This document shows, one piece after another, positions 1 to 5,203 of a stretch of 5,203 nt of DNA. The stretch spans positions 18,122-23,324 of the forward strand of contig DHFN01000179.1 in NCBI GenBank assembly GCA_002402275.1, written 5' to 3'. A program made the position numbers and the translations under genes. Position 1 is the stretch's first letter; each line of letters opens with the position of its first letter. Below the pieces are notes generated by a model, which was not told where the DNA came from, searched no databases, and saw nothing but the letters and a program-made list of their open reading frames with translations. The DNA comes from Anaerolineales bacterium UBA4823. GTDB taxonomy: Bacteria > Chloroflexota > Anaerolineae > Anaerolineales > UBA4823.

Positions 1-918
1 TTCGTAACCCTGGAATTATCAGGTTGGATAGATGCCATCAAAATGGCAGAGACCGTGGTAGGGGGAGCAGAAGAACTGAAACGGCATCCGATTTGTGCTG
101 GCTATATTAACGTAAGCCATCCCTTGCGCCATAATCAAGAAGCCCTCCAAAAACTGCTCTACAGTGCCGATAAAGGATTGCCCACCACCTACACACCGGT
201 CGTTTTACGAGGAGCTTCGGGACCCGTCACCGCAGCCGGGGCGATCGCTCTGGCGAATGCTGGTGAGTTGGCTGGTTTGGTGATCGCTCAAATACAGAAA
301 GAAGGCACGCCGGTGATCTTAACTGGCGGAGTCACGGATATGTTAGATATGCGCTCAACCATTGACAGCTATGGAGATCCCAACAACCGGGTTATGTTAG
401 TGGAATTAGCCCATCGCTATGGCTTACCCATCTTTGGATTGACCGGCTGCAGTGATTCGAAACAGCCCGATGAACAAGCTGCTGCCGAAGCTGCCTTTTC
501 GATTTTATTGGAAACTCTGGCAGGGGCACAACTGGCTCACGATGTGGGTTACCTGGATAGCGGAATGACCAACTCGATTGAGCAGGTTGTGATTTGTGAC
601 GAATTAATTGCCTATACCAAGAGCTTTATGAAAGGATTGGAGATCAATTCGGAAACCCTGGCATTGGATTTTATCGATCAAATCGGTCCAGATGGAGATT
701 TCCTGGGCTCATCGCATACTCGGAAACATTACAAAGAGGATTGGTATCCGGGGTTATTTGATCGGCACAATTACGAAGCCTGGGAAAAAGCGGGTGCAAA
801 GACGATGCGCCAACGTGCTCGAGAAAAAGCCTTCGAAATCCTCGAAAATCATAAACCTGAACCATTACCCAACGACGTAATCAGAACCCTCGATACAATT
901 ATTGCTGAAGCAAAATAG
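1..918 (+). CDS. MttB-family corrinoid methyltransferase (trimethylamine/glycine betaine type), 5' end cut by window edge
   Basis: This frame is open from base 1, so the gene begins left of the window; the ATG at 43 is internal. About 305 residues are visible, and MttB-family proteins are usually about 480-500 long, so roughly 180 N-terminal residues are missing. Family landmarks, numbered from M at base 43, are VVGGAEELKRHP (5-16), RGASGPVTAAGAIALANAGELAG (56-78), SYGDPNNR (109-116), YGLPIFGLTGCSDSKQPDEQAAAEA (126-150), HDVGYLDSGMT (166-176) and a C-terminal segment with HTRKHYKEDWYPGLFDR (225-241). Known for the family: these TIM-barrel enzymes move a methyl group from a methylated amine to the cobalt of a partner corrinoid protein. 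The visible part has no in-frame TAG before the stop, which suggests the pyrrolysine-free branch, whose known members include glycine betaine methyltransferase (MtgB). The substrate cannot be read from the sequence. No corrinoid-protein gene is visible; one may lie upstream. Confidence 0.9.
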   Translation, partial: FVTLELSGWIDAIKMAETVVGGAEELKRHPICAGYINVSHPLRHNQEALQKLLYSADKGLPTTYTPVVLRGASGPVTAAGAIALANAGELAGLVIAQIQKEGTPVILTGGVTDMLDMRSTIDSYGDPNNRVMLVELAHRYGLPIFGLTGCSDSKQPDEQAAAEAAFSILLETLAGAQLAHDVGYLDSGMTNSIEQVVICDELIAYTKSFMKGLEINSETLALDFIDQIGPDGDFLGSSHTRKHYKEDWYPGLFDRHNYEAWEKAGAKTMRQRAREKAFEILENHKPEPLPNDVIRTLDTIIAEAK

Positions 919-919
919 G

Positions 920-950
920 TGATAAGGATCTATTTGAAATTGTCCTATCA
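920..950 (+). terminator. Weak stem-loop after the MttB-family gene, possible terminator
   Basis: TGATAaGGA (920-928) can pair with TCCTATCA (943-950), giving eight base pairs with one bulged A and a 14-nt loop. It starts two bases after the stop codon. The stem is AT-rich, and the only T-run is TTTT at 960-963, about ten bases downstream, so this is a poor intrinsic terminator. It may only attenuate or protect the 3' end of the transcript. Confidence 0.28.
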
Positions 951-968
951 ACATCTCACTTTTCGCGA

Positions 969-974
969 TATAAT
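969..974 (+). promoter_or_regulatory. Candidate -10 box (TATAAT) for the small gene
   Basis: A perfect TATAAT lies 27 bases upstream of the ATG at 1002, which would put the transcription start near 981 and give a leader of about 20 nt. No good -35 lies at the usual 16-18 base spacing (946-951 is TATCAA), and TTGTCC (940-945) is too far upstream. The call therefore rests on the -10 and on its position between a finished gene and a strong ribosome binding site. Confidence 0.4.
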
Positions 975-992
975 GAATATGGAATAGAAAGT

Positions 993-998
993 GAGGTG
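993..998 (+). promoter_or_regulatory. Shine-Dalgarno GAGGTG that fixes the small gene's start at ATG 1002
   Basis: GAGGTG complements the 16S anti-Shine-Dalgarno and ends three bases before ATG 1002. The alternative in-frame GTG at 996 lies inside this element and would have no ribosome binding site of its own, so ATG 1002 is preferred. Confidence 0.6.
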
Positions 999-1001
999 TT
1001 T

Positions 1002-1226
1002 ATGACTGAGAAAACCACAGGTAGTAAAATGCCATTTGATAAATGTATTCCTCCAGAGGCACGAGAACATTTTCGAGCTGCCAGAAAAGAAATACACCAA
1101 AGCGTCGAAGCATTCCTGCCGCCTGAATTTGCGGAACATCGTCACAATGCCCGTAAAGAGGTTTTGCTTGCCTGGCGCAGCATGATTGACCAAACCTTGC
1201 AGCAAATGGAAAAAACTACTCACTAA
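1002..1226 (+). CDS. Small charged protein of two tandem helical repeats, function unknown
   Basis: The product is 74 residues from ATG 1002. I do not recognise a named family. The first 16 residues look disordered. Then come two back-to-back 23-residue units: residues 17-39 begin PPEAREHFRAARKE and residues 40-62 begin PPEFAEHRHNARKE, sharing 9 of 23 positions in register (P, P, E, E, H, A, R, K, E). Each unit starts with a PPE cap and continues as a probable amphipathic helix; the second runs on through RSMIDQTLQQMEK. This predicts a helical hairpin rich in Arg, Lys, Glu and His. There is no signal peptide, membrane segment or cysteine cluster (one Cys, residue 15). Evidence that it is real: a TATAAT -10, a strong Shine-Dalgarno at close spacing, and a repeat that makes sense only in this frame. 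It follows the methyltransferase gene by 83 bases and converges with the kinase gene, ending one base before it. Confidence 0.72.
   Translation: MTEKTTGSKMPFDKCIPPEAREHFRAARKEIHQSVEAFLPPEFAEHRHNARKEVLLAWRSMIDQTLQQMEKTTH
1050..1187 (+). repeat. Two tandem 69-base units encoding a duplicated 23-residue motif
   Basis: Unit 1 is 1050-1118 and unit 2 is 1119-1187, adjacent with no spacer. The shared residues are PPE, EH and ARKE at identical positions, plus Ile/Val straight after ARKE. Codons for shared residues often differ (AGA against CGT for Arg, GAG against GAA for Glu), so the similarity is at protein level and the duplication is old or maintained by selection. Confidence 0.65.
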
Positions 1227-1227
1227 A

Positions 1228-2889
1228 TCAAATTAAAAAAGATCGCAGGAGGGCTAACAACCCTCCTCCAATGCAAATCCATCCCCAAACCAGATAGCCG
1301 GCATTCAATAACAAGATACCGCTGATCAATAACGCAGCAAAAATTACCCCCCGATACAAATGATTAATTGTCCCTTCCAATCGTCTCAATTGGAATTCAG
1401 ATTGAGTTGCTTTGAGATTTAATTCTCCGCGTTCCACCATTTCTAAAACACGGCTGATTTGTCCTGGCATAGCAAGCCAGGTACGAGCCAAATCTCCGAA
1501 CTCTTTTAACCAAAACTGCCAGTTGCTAGCGGCTTCATCTTTGACCAATTTTTGAGCATACGGTTCAAGCTGTTTCCAGACATTGAACTCCGGGTATAAA
1601 CCAGTACAGATCCCCGATAATATTGAGACGGCTCGCCCTAACAAAAGCAAATTTTCAGGCAATTGAAAGGGCATCGTATACATTAAGTCACGAAATTGGA
1701 CAGCAAATTGGTGCATTTCTTGCGGACTGATTTTGCTCAGTTCACTCATGGACATGCCCCAATAGCGGTCAAAAAGCTGGTCGGCTGCTTCTTCTATTAG
1801 CCTTACATCGGCAGTTGGCAATAGCACCCGCATCATCTGAAAAGAACGCACCATTCGTTTGGTATCGCGTGTACCCACCGAGATTAGCAACTCACGCAAT
1901 CCATTGCGCAATTCATCTGGGACTACCCCAACCATCCCAAAATCCACAAAAGTGAGCCGCCAAGTGAGCTCATCATTATTGGAAAGCGGGGTTACGAACA
2001 AATTACCAGGATGGGGATCGGCATGGAAAAACCCATCTTCAAATATTTGTTTTAGATAGGTTGCTATCAACTCTTGAGCAACTTCAGAACGTTCTATGCC
2101 TGCCTCTGTGATCGCATCGTAATCAGTGATTTTAATGGCATAAACGTCTTCTAGAGTTAAAACACGCTTAGTGGTGGATTCCCAAACTACACGGGGAACA
2201 TGAACGCGCTCTTGATCAATAAAATTTGCTTGGAATTTTTCCGCATTCTGTCCCTCGGCGATATAATCCACTTCCTGCCAAATCGATTCCGAAAATTCGT
2301 TGATCAGAGCTTCGAGATCAACCCGTTTTCGGATTGGTTCATAGCGCTGCAGCCACTCGCCAACCCTTTGCAATGCAGATAAATCCACCGCAATCAATTG
2401 CTCTATGTAAGGGCGTTGGATTTTTACCACGACTTTCCTAAAAGGATATCCTTCCTCTTCGCTCGCAAGCAATAAAGCACGATGAACTTGCCCAAGCGAG
2501 GCAGCTGCCAGTGGAGACGAGTCAAACTGAGCAAATTTTTCCTCTAATCTCCCCTCTAATTCAGTTTCTGCAATTTGTTTGATTTCCTCAAAATCCTCGG
2601 CGGGGACTTCATCTTGCAAACCAGCTAGACCCTCGGTAATTTCCGGCGGTAACACATCCAGACGAGTTGACAGGAATTGCCCGACCTTGATCATTACCCC
2701 GCCTAACTGAATCGCTAACTGACGAAATTCAGCTGCTGTATTCTGCAATCGTTGGGAACGGTTTCGTTTGCTTAGCCACCGCAAACCAATCCGTGGTAAG
2801 AATATCTCCCAATAGATAAACCAGATTATCTGGCGGGCGAAAAAAACCAGGATTTTGCGATAACGGGCTCTTAGACGATTTTTATCCAT
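1228..2889 (-). CDS. AarF/ABC1/UbiB-family atypical protein kinase-like protein with C-terminal membrane anchor
   Basis: The 553-residue product is a full-length UbiB-family member. In order: the KxGQ motif (KVGQ, 68-71) with LSTRLDVLPPEI; the Ala-rich loop replacing the usual P-loop (PLAAASLGQVH, 126-136); the VAIK-type lysine (VVVK, Lys156); EVDY (206-209); the catalytic loop HADPHPGN (289-296); the metal-binding DFG (316-318); and two predicted membrane helices at about 513-530 and 532-549. All key residues are present. Relatives (COQ8, UbiB) are ATPases or kinases of membrane lipid, often quinone or isoprenoid, metabolism; the bacterial substrate is generally unknown, and ubiquinone work is doubtful if the host is an anaerobe. 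About six or seven extra residues lie between the Ala-rich loop and Lys156. A stop codon just upstream in frame leaves ATG 2889 as the start, with only a weak AAAGAAA ribosome binding site. The gene follows cdsA by 87 bases. Confidence 0.93.
   Translation of the reverse strand: MDKNRLRARYRKILVFFARQIIWFIYWEIFLPRIGLRWLSKRNRSQRLQNTAAEFRQLAIQLGGVMIKVGQFLSTRLDVLPPEITEGLAGLQDEVPAEDFEEIKQIAETELEGRLEEKFAQFDSSPLAAASLGQVHRALLLASEEEGYPFRKVVVKIQRPYIEQLIAVDLSALQRVGEWLQRYEPIRKRVDLEALINEFSESIWQEVDYIAEGQNAEKFQANFIDQERVHVPRVVWESTTKRVLTLEDVYAIKITDYDAITEAGIERSEVAQELIATYLKQIFEDGFFHADPHPGNLFVTPLSNNDELTWRLTFVDFGMVGVVPDELRNGLRELLISVGTRDTKRMVRSFQMMRVLLPTADVRLIEEAADQLFDRYWGMSMSELSKISPQEMHQFAVQFRDLMYTMPFQLPENLLLLGRAVSILSGICTGLYPEFNVWKQLEPYAQKLVKDEAASNWQFWLKEFGDLARTWLAMPGQISRVLEMVERGELNLKATQSEFQLRRLEGTINHLYRGVIFAALLISGILLLNAGYLVWGWICIGGGLLALLRSFLI
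1235..1267 (-). terminator. Probable Rho-independent terminator of the leftward genes, inside the end of the kinase gene
   Basis: On the minus strand, AGGAGGG (1267-1261) pairs with CCCTCCT (1253-1247) across a 7-nt loop, giving seven GC-rich base pairs. After GCGATC (1246-1241) comes a run of six Ts (1240-1235). The T-run is six bases from the stem, further than ideal. The hairpin and T-run lie wholly within the final codons (GGGLLALLRSFLI) of the kinase gene, so one sequence serves coding and probably termination. Confidence 0.5.
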
Positions 2890-2949
2890 TGTGTTTCTTT
2901 ATAAAACAAGAATTATCCTTCAGGCACGATCCGATCATTCCATTTCCAA

Positions 2950-2958
2950 ATTATATCA
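2950..2958 (-). promoter_or_regulatory. Extended -10 promoter candidate (TGATATAAT) for the AarF-family kinase
   Basis: In the 87-base gap between cdsA and the kinase gene, the minus strand reads TGATATAAT (2958-2950). This is a perfect TATAAT with the TGn extension that lets a promoter work without a good -35. The region 17 bases upstream (AAAGAC) is indeed poor. The predicted start near 2943 gives a leader of roughly 55 nt. The gap has no clear terminator, so read-through from cdsA is also possible. Confidence 0.45.
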
Positions 2959-2976
2959 ATTGACACCGGAAGGTCT

Positions 2977-3795
2977 TTAGCCCAACCACCAAATCACCAG
3001 GTAATATCCTATAACCCCTGCCCACAGCCAGCTATCTATTCGGTCAAATATTCCCCCATGTCCTGGTAATATATTAGAAGAATCTTTTACACCAGTTTCC
3101 CGCTTGATCATGCTCTCTCCTAAGTCTCCTAAAGGAGTAATAACCGAGAGGATCAAACCTAATAATGCTCCTTTAGTGAGAGATAAATGAGTGGCAGGAC
3201 CAGCTCCAATCATCCATAAGGCGGCTAGCCCCCATCCCCCAATAGTGCCACTGATCACACCTCCCCAATAACCTTCCCAGGTTTTTTTAGGAGATAACCG
3301 TGGGCTTAGGGCATGTTTTCCAAATCTCTGACCAATTAAAAACGCACCGCCATCCGCCAGCCAAACGATTGGCAGAACCAATAAGATCCACCACTTGCCC
3401 TCTGGTAACTGACGCAACGAAACCAGATACCCGATAAACCATCCGCAATATACTAATCCAATCAAATCAATGGCAAAATCGCTGGCTGCCGATTCACGAC
3501 CCCGTTCATAATCTATCAAATGATAGGTCATACTAAGTAAGATGACTAAACTCAATGCCCAGGCGGAGGATTCGATCCCGCCATAATACCGCATCAACAC
3601 GATCAGTGCAGCACCTAAAGAAATTCCCCATTTGGCAGGTTTCAAACCCTTGTGAGCAAACATATTCCCCACTTCCCAAGCAGCCATACCCGCCAACAGT
3701 GCCACCATTAATGCAAACACCCAACCACCTTGGTTGATCGCCCATACTCCAATGGGCAACAAGATGATCACAACCAGTAGTCGTTTAGCTAGCAT
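2977..3795 (-). CDS. cdsA: Phosphatidate cytidylyltransferase (CDP-diacylglycerol synthase)
   Basis: The 272-residue polytopic membrane protein makes CDP-diacylglycerol from CTP and phosphatidic acid, the branch point for phospholipid synthesis. The diagnostic C-terminal signature is complete at residues 228-254: S228, K231-R232, K237-D238, then PGHGGIFDRID with Asp251 and Asp254. Earlier landmarks are the acidic DGGA (148-151) and SPRLSPKKTWEG (164-175), both typical of the catalytic core. Hydrophobic segments run through most of the protein, starting at residues 5-20 and ending at about 256-271, and the length is normal. The ATG lies inside the end of uppS, with an 11-nt overlap; AGAGGA (3811-3806), ten bases upstream, is the ribosome binding site, so the two genes are probably translationally coupled. 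Identification is firm. Confidence 0.96.
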   Translation of the reverse strand: MLAKRLLVVIILLPIGVWAINQGGWVFALMVALLAGMAAWEVGNMFAHKGLKPAKWGISLGAALIVLMRYYGGIESSAWALSLVILLSMTYHLIDYERGRESAASDFAIDLIGLVYCGWFIGYLVSLRQLPEGKWWILLVLPIVWLADGGAFLIGQRFGKHALSPRLSPKKTWEGYWGGVISGTIGGWGLAALWMIGAGPATHLSLTKGALLGLILSVITPLGDLGESMIKRETGVKDSSNILPGHGGIFDRIDSWLWAGVIGYYLVIWWLG

Positions 3796-4537
3796 GGGGA
3801 TTGGATCCTCTATCCGTGGTAGTTACTCCGCCATAGCGACGTTCCCTGCGGCTAAACTCAATTAAAGCTTTTCCTAATTCTTCCTTATCAAAATCAGGCC
3901 AATAAGTGGGTGTGAAATACCATTCGGAATAGGCTCCTTGCCAAATCAGGAAATTACTCCCGCGCAATTCGCCGGAGGTGCGGATGATCAAATCCGGATC
4001 AGGGACACCCGCAGTGAAAAGGTATTGACTGATCAACTGATCGGTCACTTCTTCAGCTTTGACACCATCTTGAATCATCCGTTGAATAGCATAGACTATT
4101 TCATCCCGTCCACCATAATCAAAGGCAACATTTAAAACTAGGCGATCGTTACTGCGGGTATAATCAACCGCATGGAGGACTTTCTTGCGCAAGGCTGGTT
4201 TCAATCGGTCCAGACGACCGATATGGCGTATTTGAACACCTTCATCATAGAGCTGCCGTAGCTCTCGATCAATTACATTCTCTAAGATACCCATTAATCC
4301 CCGCACTTCTTCTTCTGGTCTCCCCCAATTTTCAGTTGAAAATGCGTAAAGGGTGAGATATTGAATTCCATATTCAATGCATGCTTCTACGATCCGGTGT
4401 AAATTTTCCGTTCCGGCGCGATGACCAGCCAAGCGCGGTAAACCACGCGCTAATGCCCAGCGTCCATTGCCATCCATGATGATGGCAACATGCGTAGGGA
4501 TCTTATCAGGTAACGAGGGTGAAGATGTTTGATCCAT
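3785..4537 (-). CDS. uppS: Isoprenyl (undecaprenyl) diphosphate synthase, cis-prenyltransferase
   Basis: The 250-residue soluble enzyme adds isopentenyl units in cis to farnesyl diphosphate, making the C55 lipid carrier for peptidoglycan and other wall polymers. Conserved blocks are HVAIIMDGNGRWA (16-28) with catalytic Asp22; GHRAG with His39; FSTENWGRP (66-74) with Ser67, Asn70 and Arg73; DYGGRDEI (140-147); and RTSGELRGSNFLIWQ (186-200) with the diphosphate-binding Arg186 and Arg192, followed by Glu205 in AYSEWYF. Every residue known to matter in E. coli UppS has a counterpart. The exact product length cannot be read from motifs; undecaprenyl is inferred from the single-copy housekeeping context. 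The start lies 17 bases after frr, with AGGA (4552-4549) 11 bases before the ATG, and the end overlaps cdsA. Confidence 0.96.
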   Translation of the reverse strand: MDQTSSPSLPDKIPTHVAIIMDGNGRWALARGLPRLAGHRAGTENLHRIVEACIEYGIQYLTLYAFSTENWGRPEEEVRGLMGILENVIDRELRQLYDEGVQIRHIGRLDRLKPALRKKVLHAVDYTRSNDRLVLNVAFDYGGRDEIVYAIQRMIQDGVKAEEVTDQLISQYLFTAGVPDPDLIIRTSGELRGSNFLIWQGAYSEWYFTPTYWPDFDKEELGKALIEFSRRERRYGGVTTTDRGSNPHAS

Positions 4538-4554
4538 GTGGGCGCGGTTCCTGG

Positions 4555-5112
4555 TTAAACCTCAAGGATCTCTTTTTCTTTTCTCTCACCAATTTTATTA
4601 ATTTCTTCAATATAGCGGTCAGTCAGTTTTTGAAGTTCAGCTTCCCCTTCTTCTTGCTCGTCCTCAGAGATCAATTTTTCCTGAAGAAAGTCGCGCAGAT
4701 CGCGAATGCTGTCTCTCCTTATATTGCGGATGGAAACTCGGGCATCTTCCAGGCGATTATGGACCACCTTAACTAATTCGCGCCGCCTTTCCTCGGTCAA
4801 TGGGGGCAGATTTAGACGGATGGATTTGCCATCATTATTGGGAGTTAATCCTAGATCTGAAGCCAGGATAGCCCGCTCAATAGTTTTCAGAGCTGAACTA
4901 TCAAAAGGCCGGATTAACAACATTCTGGGTTCGGGCACACTTATGGTCGCCAACTGAACGAGGGGAGTATTCGTTCCATAATACTCCACTTGCAGGCGCT
5001 CAACGAGGGCTGGACTGGCTCGCCCGGTACGAATCCCAGCTAAATCTTCTTCCAGAGATTGGACCGCCCCCTTCATCCGTGTTTCAGCTTCTTTATAAAC
5101 ATCGTTTAACAT
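4555..5112 (-). CDS. frr: Ribosome recycling factor
   Basis: The 185-residue product has exactly the usual length of the family. Together with EF-G it splits the post-termination ribosome so that subunits can be reused. Landmarks are the N-terminal helix with IRTGRASP (27-34), the small beta domain with VPEPRMLLIRPFD (59-71), LGLTPNNDGKSIRLNLPPLTEERR (87-110), and the long C-terminal helices with VSIRNIRRDS (126-135), where Arg132 matches the functionally important arginine of E. coli RRF. No residues are missing. The gene heads the visible leftward cluster and ends 17 bases before uppS, whose ribosome binding site begins immediately after the frr stop. In many bacteria pyrH lies directly upstream of frr; whether it does here lies beyond the edge. 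Confidence 0.97.
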   Translation of the reverse strand: MLNDVYKEAETRMKGAVQSLEEDLAGIRTGRASPALVERLQVEYYGTNTPLVQLATISVPEPRMLLIRPFDSSALKTIERAILASDLGLTPNNDGKSIRLNLPPLTEERRRELVKVVHNRLEDARVSIRNIRRDSIRDLRDFLQEKLISEDEQEEGEAELQKLTDRYIEEINKIGERKEKEILEV

Positions 5113-5203
5113 ACCAAACTCCTCCGGTTATCCATATAAAGCAATTTTATTAAATCGAGCCGGTTAAAGTTCGTATCCTTTATGATCCGCTATGAAAATG
5201 ATT
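5113..5203 (-). other. frr upstream region, up to the window edge
   Basis: Apart from the Shine-Dalgarno, I see no feature I can defend in these 91 bases. One minus-strand frame is open from 5202 to a TAA at 5166-5164 and would encode IIFIADHKGYEL. This could be the tail of an upstream gene, but it does not look like the usual C-terminus of PyrH. AT-rich segments (TTTAAT, TATATG) occur without a matching -35. CCGGTTA appears twice on the plus strand (5124-5130 and 5160-5166), as a direct repeat that forms no hairpin. Confidence 0.3.
5119..5127 (-). promoter_or_regulatory. Strong Shine-Dalgarno for frr
   Basis: The minus strand reads CCGGAGGAG here; the GGAGG core (5125-5121) sits eight bases before the frr ATG. 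This is the best ribosome binding site in the leftward cluster and confirms the frr start, in line with high expression of a translation factor. Confidence 0.75.

Noticed and set aside
241..248. GCGATCGC, the cyanobacterial HIP1 palindrome.
   Set aside because: It is a single copy within coding sequence. Cyanobacterial genomes carry it at high density, and the gene content does not suggest a cyanobacterium.
916..987. TAG stop of the MttB-family gene followed in frame by 22 codons and a second TAG, suggesting amber read-through.
   Set aside because: The protein already ends at a typical family C-terminus (PLPNDVIRTLDTIIAEAK), and the extension overlaps a stem-loop and the TATAAT of the next gene. 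Two TAG stops are weak evidence.
996..998. GTG at 996 as an alternative start for the small gene, adding two residues.
   Set aside because: It lies within the GAGGTG Shine-Dalgarno and has no upstream ribosome binding site; ATG 1002 is better placed.
948..1223. 91-residue open frame on the minus strand opposite the small gene.
   Set aside because: It is antisense to a gene with a promoter, a Shine-Dalgarno and an in-frame protein repeat. Its translation shows no domain and no good ribosome binding site.
2929..2940. GATC-C-GATC near the kinase leader as a hairpin or operator.
   Set aside because: It consists of two palindromic GATC sites one base apart; there is no room for a loop and no larger symmetry around it.
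2960..2965. Plus-strand TTGACA resembling a consensus -35 box.
   Set aside because: No -10 lies 16-18 bases downstream (that region is C-rich), and no rightward gene follows.
5164..5202. Possible C-terminal tail (IIFIADHKGYEL) of a gene upstream of frr.
   Set aside because: Only 12 codons are visible, with no recognisable similarity to the expected PyrH end. An open frame this short is uninformative.

Overview
The window looks like chromosomal DNA from an anaerobic bacterium of moderate GC content. My best guess is Chloroflexota, class Anaerolineae. This rests on gene content and protein style (an MttB-family methyltransferase, an AarF/ABC1 kinase with a C-terminal pair of membrane helices, and the frr-uppS-cdsA order), not on a marker gene, so it is an inference. 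I see no tRNA, rRNA, CRISPR array, insertion sequence or phage gene.

Layout. Bases 1-1226 read rightward: the C-terminal two thirds of an MttB-family (trimethylamine/glycine betaine type) corrinoid methyltransferase, cut by the left edge, then a small 74-residue protein with its own probable promoter. Bases 1228-5112 read leftward in the order frr (ribosome recycling factor), uppS (undecaprenyl diphosphate synthase), cdsA (CDP-diacylglycerol synthase), then an AarF/ABC1/UbiB-family atypical kinase. The two gene sets converge with only one base between stop codons, and a probable leftward terminator lies inside the last codons of the kinase gene. Bases 5113-5203 hold the frr leader with a strong Shine-Dalgarno.

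How the genes work together. frr, uppS and cdsA are tightly packed (17-nt gap, then an 11-nt overlap) and form the classic translation/envelope cluster: ribosome recycling, synthesis of the undecaprenyl carrier for cell-wall precursors, and synthesis of CDP-diacylglycerol for phospholipids. In many bacteria dxr and rseP follow cdsA; here the next gene is a UbiB-family kinase after an 87-nt gap with an extended -10 promoter candidate. Its position next to isoprenoid and phospholipid synthesis genes fits a role in membrane lipid handling. The MttB homologue belongs to methylamine/betaine one-carbon metabolism and is functionally unrelated to the leftward genes.

The least ordinary element is the small gene at 1002-1226. 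Its product consists largely of two adjacent 23-residue copies of one motif (PPE..EH....ARKE). I cannot name its family. Otherwise the window is mainly housekeeping, and I found no strong evidence of a new multi-gene system.
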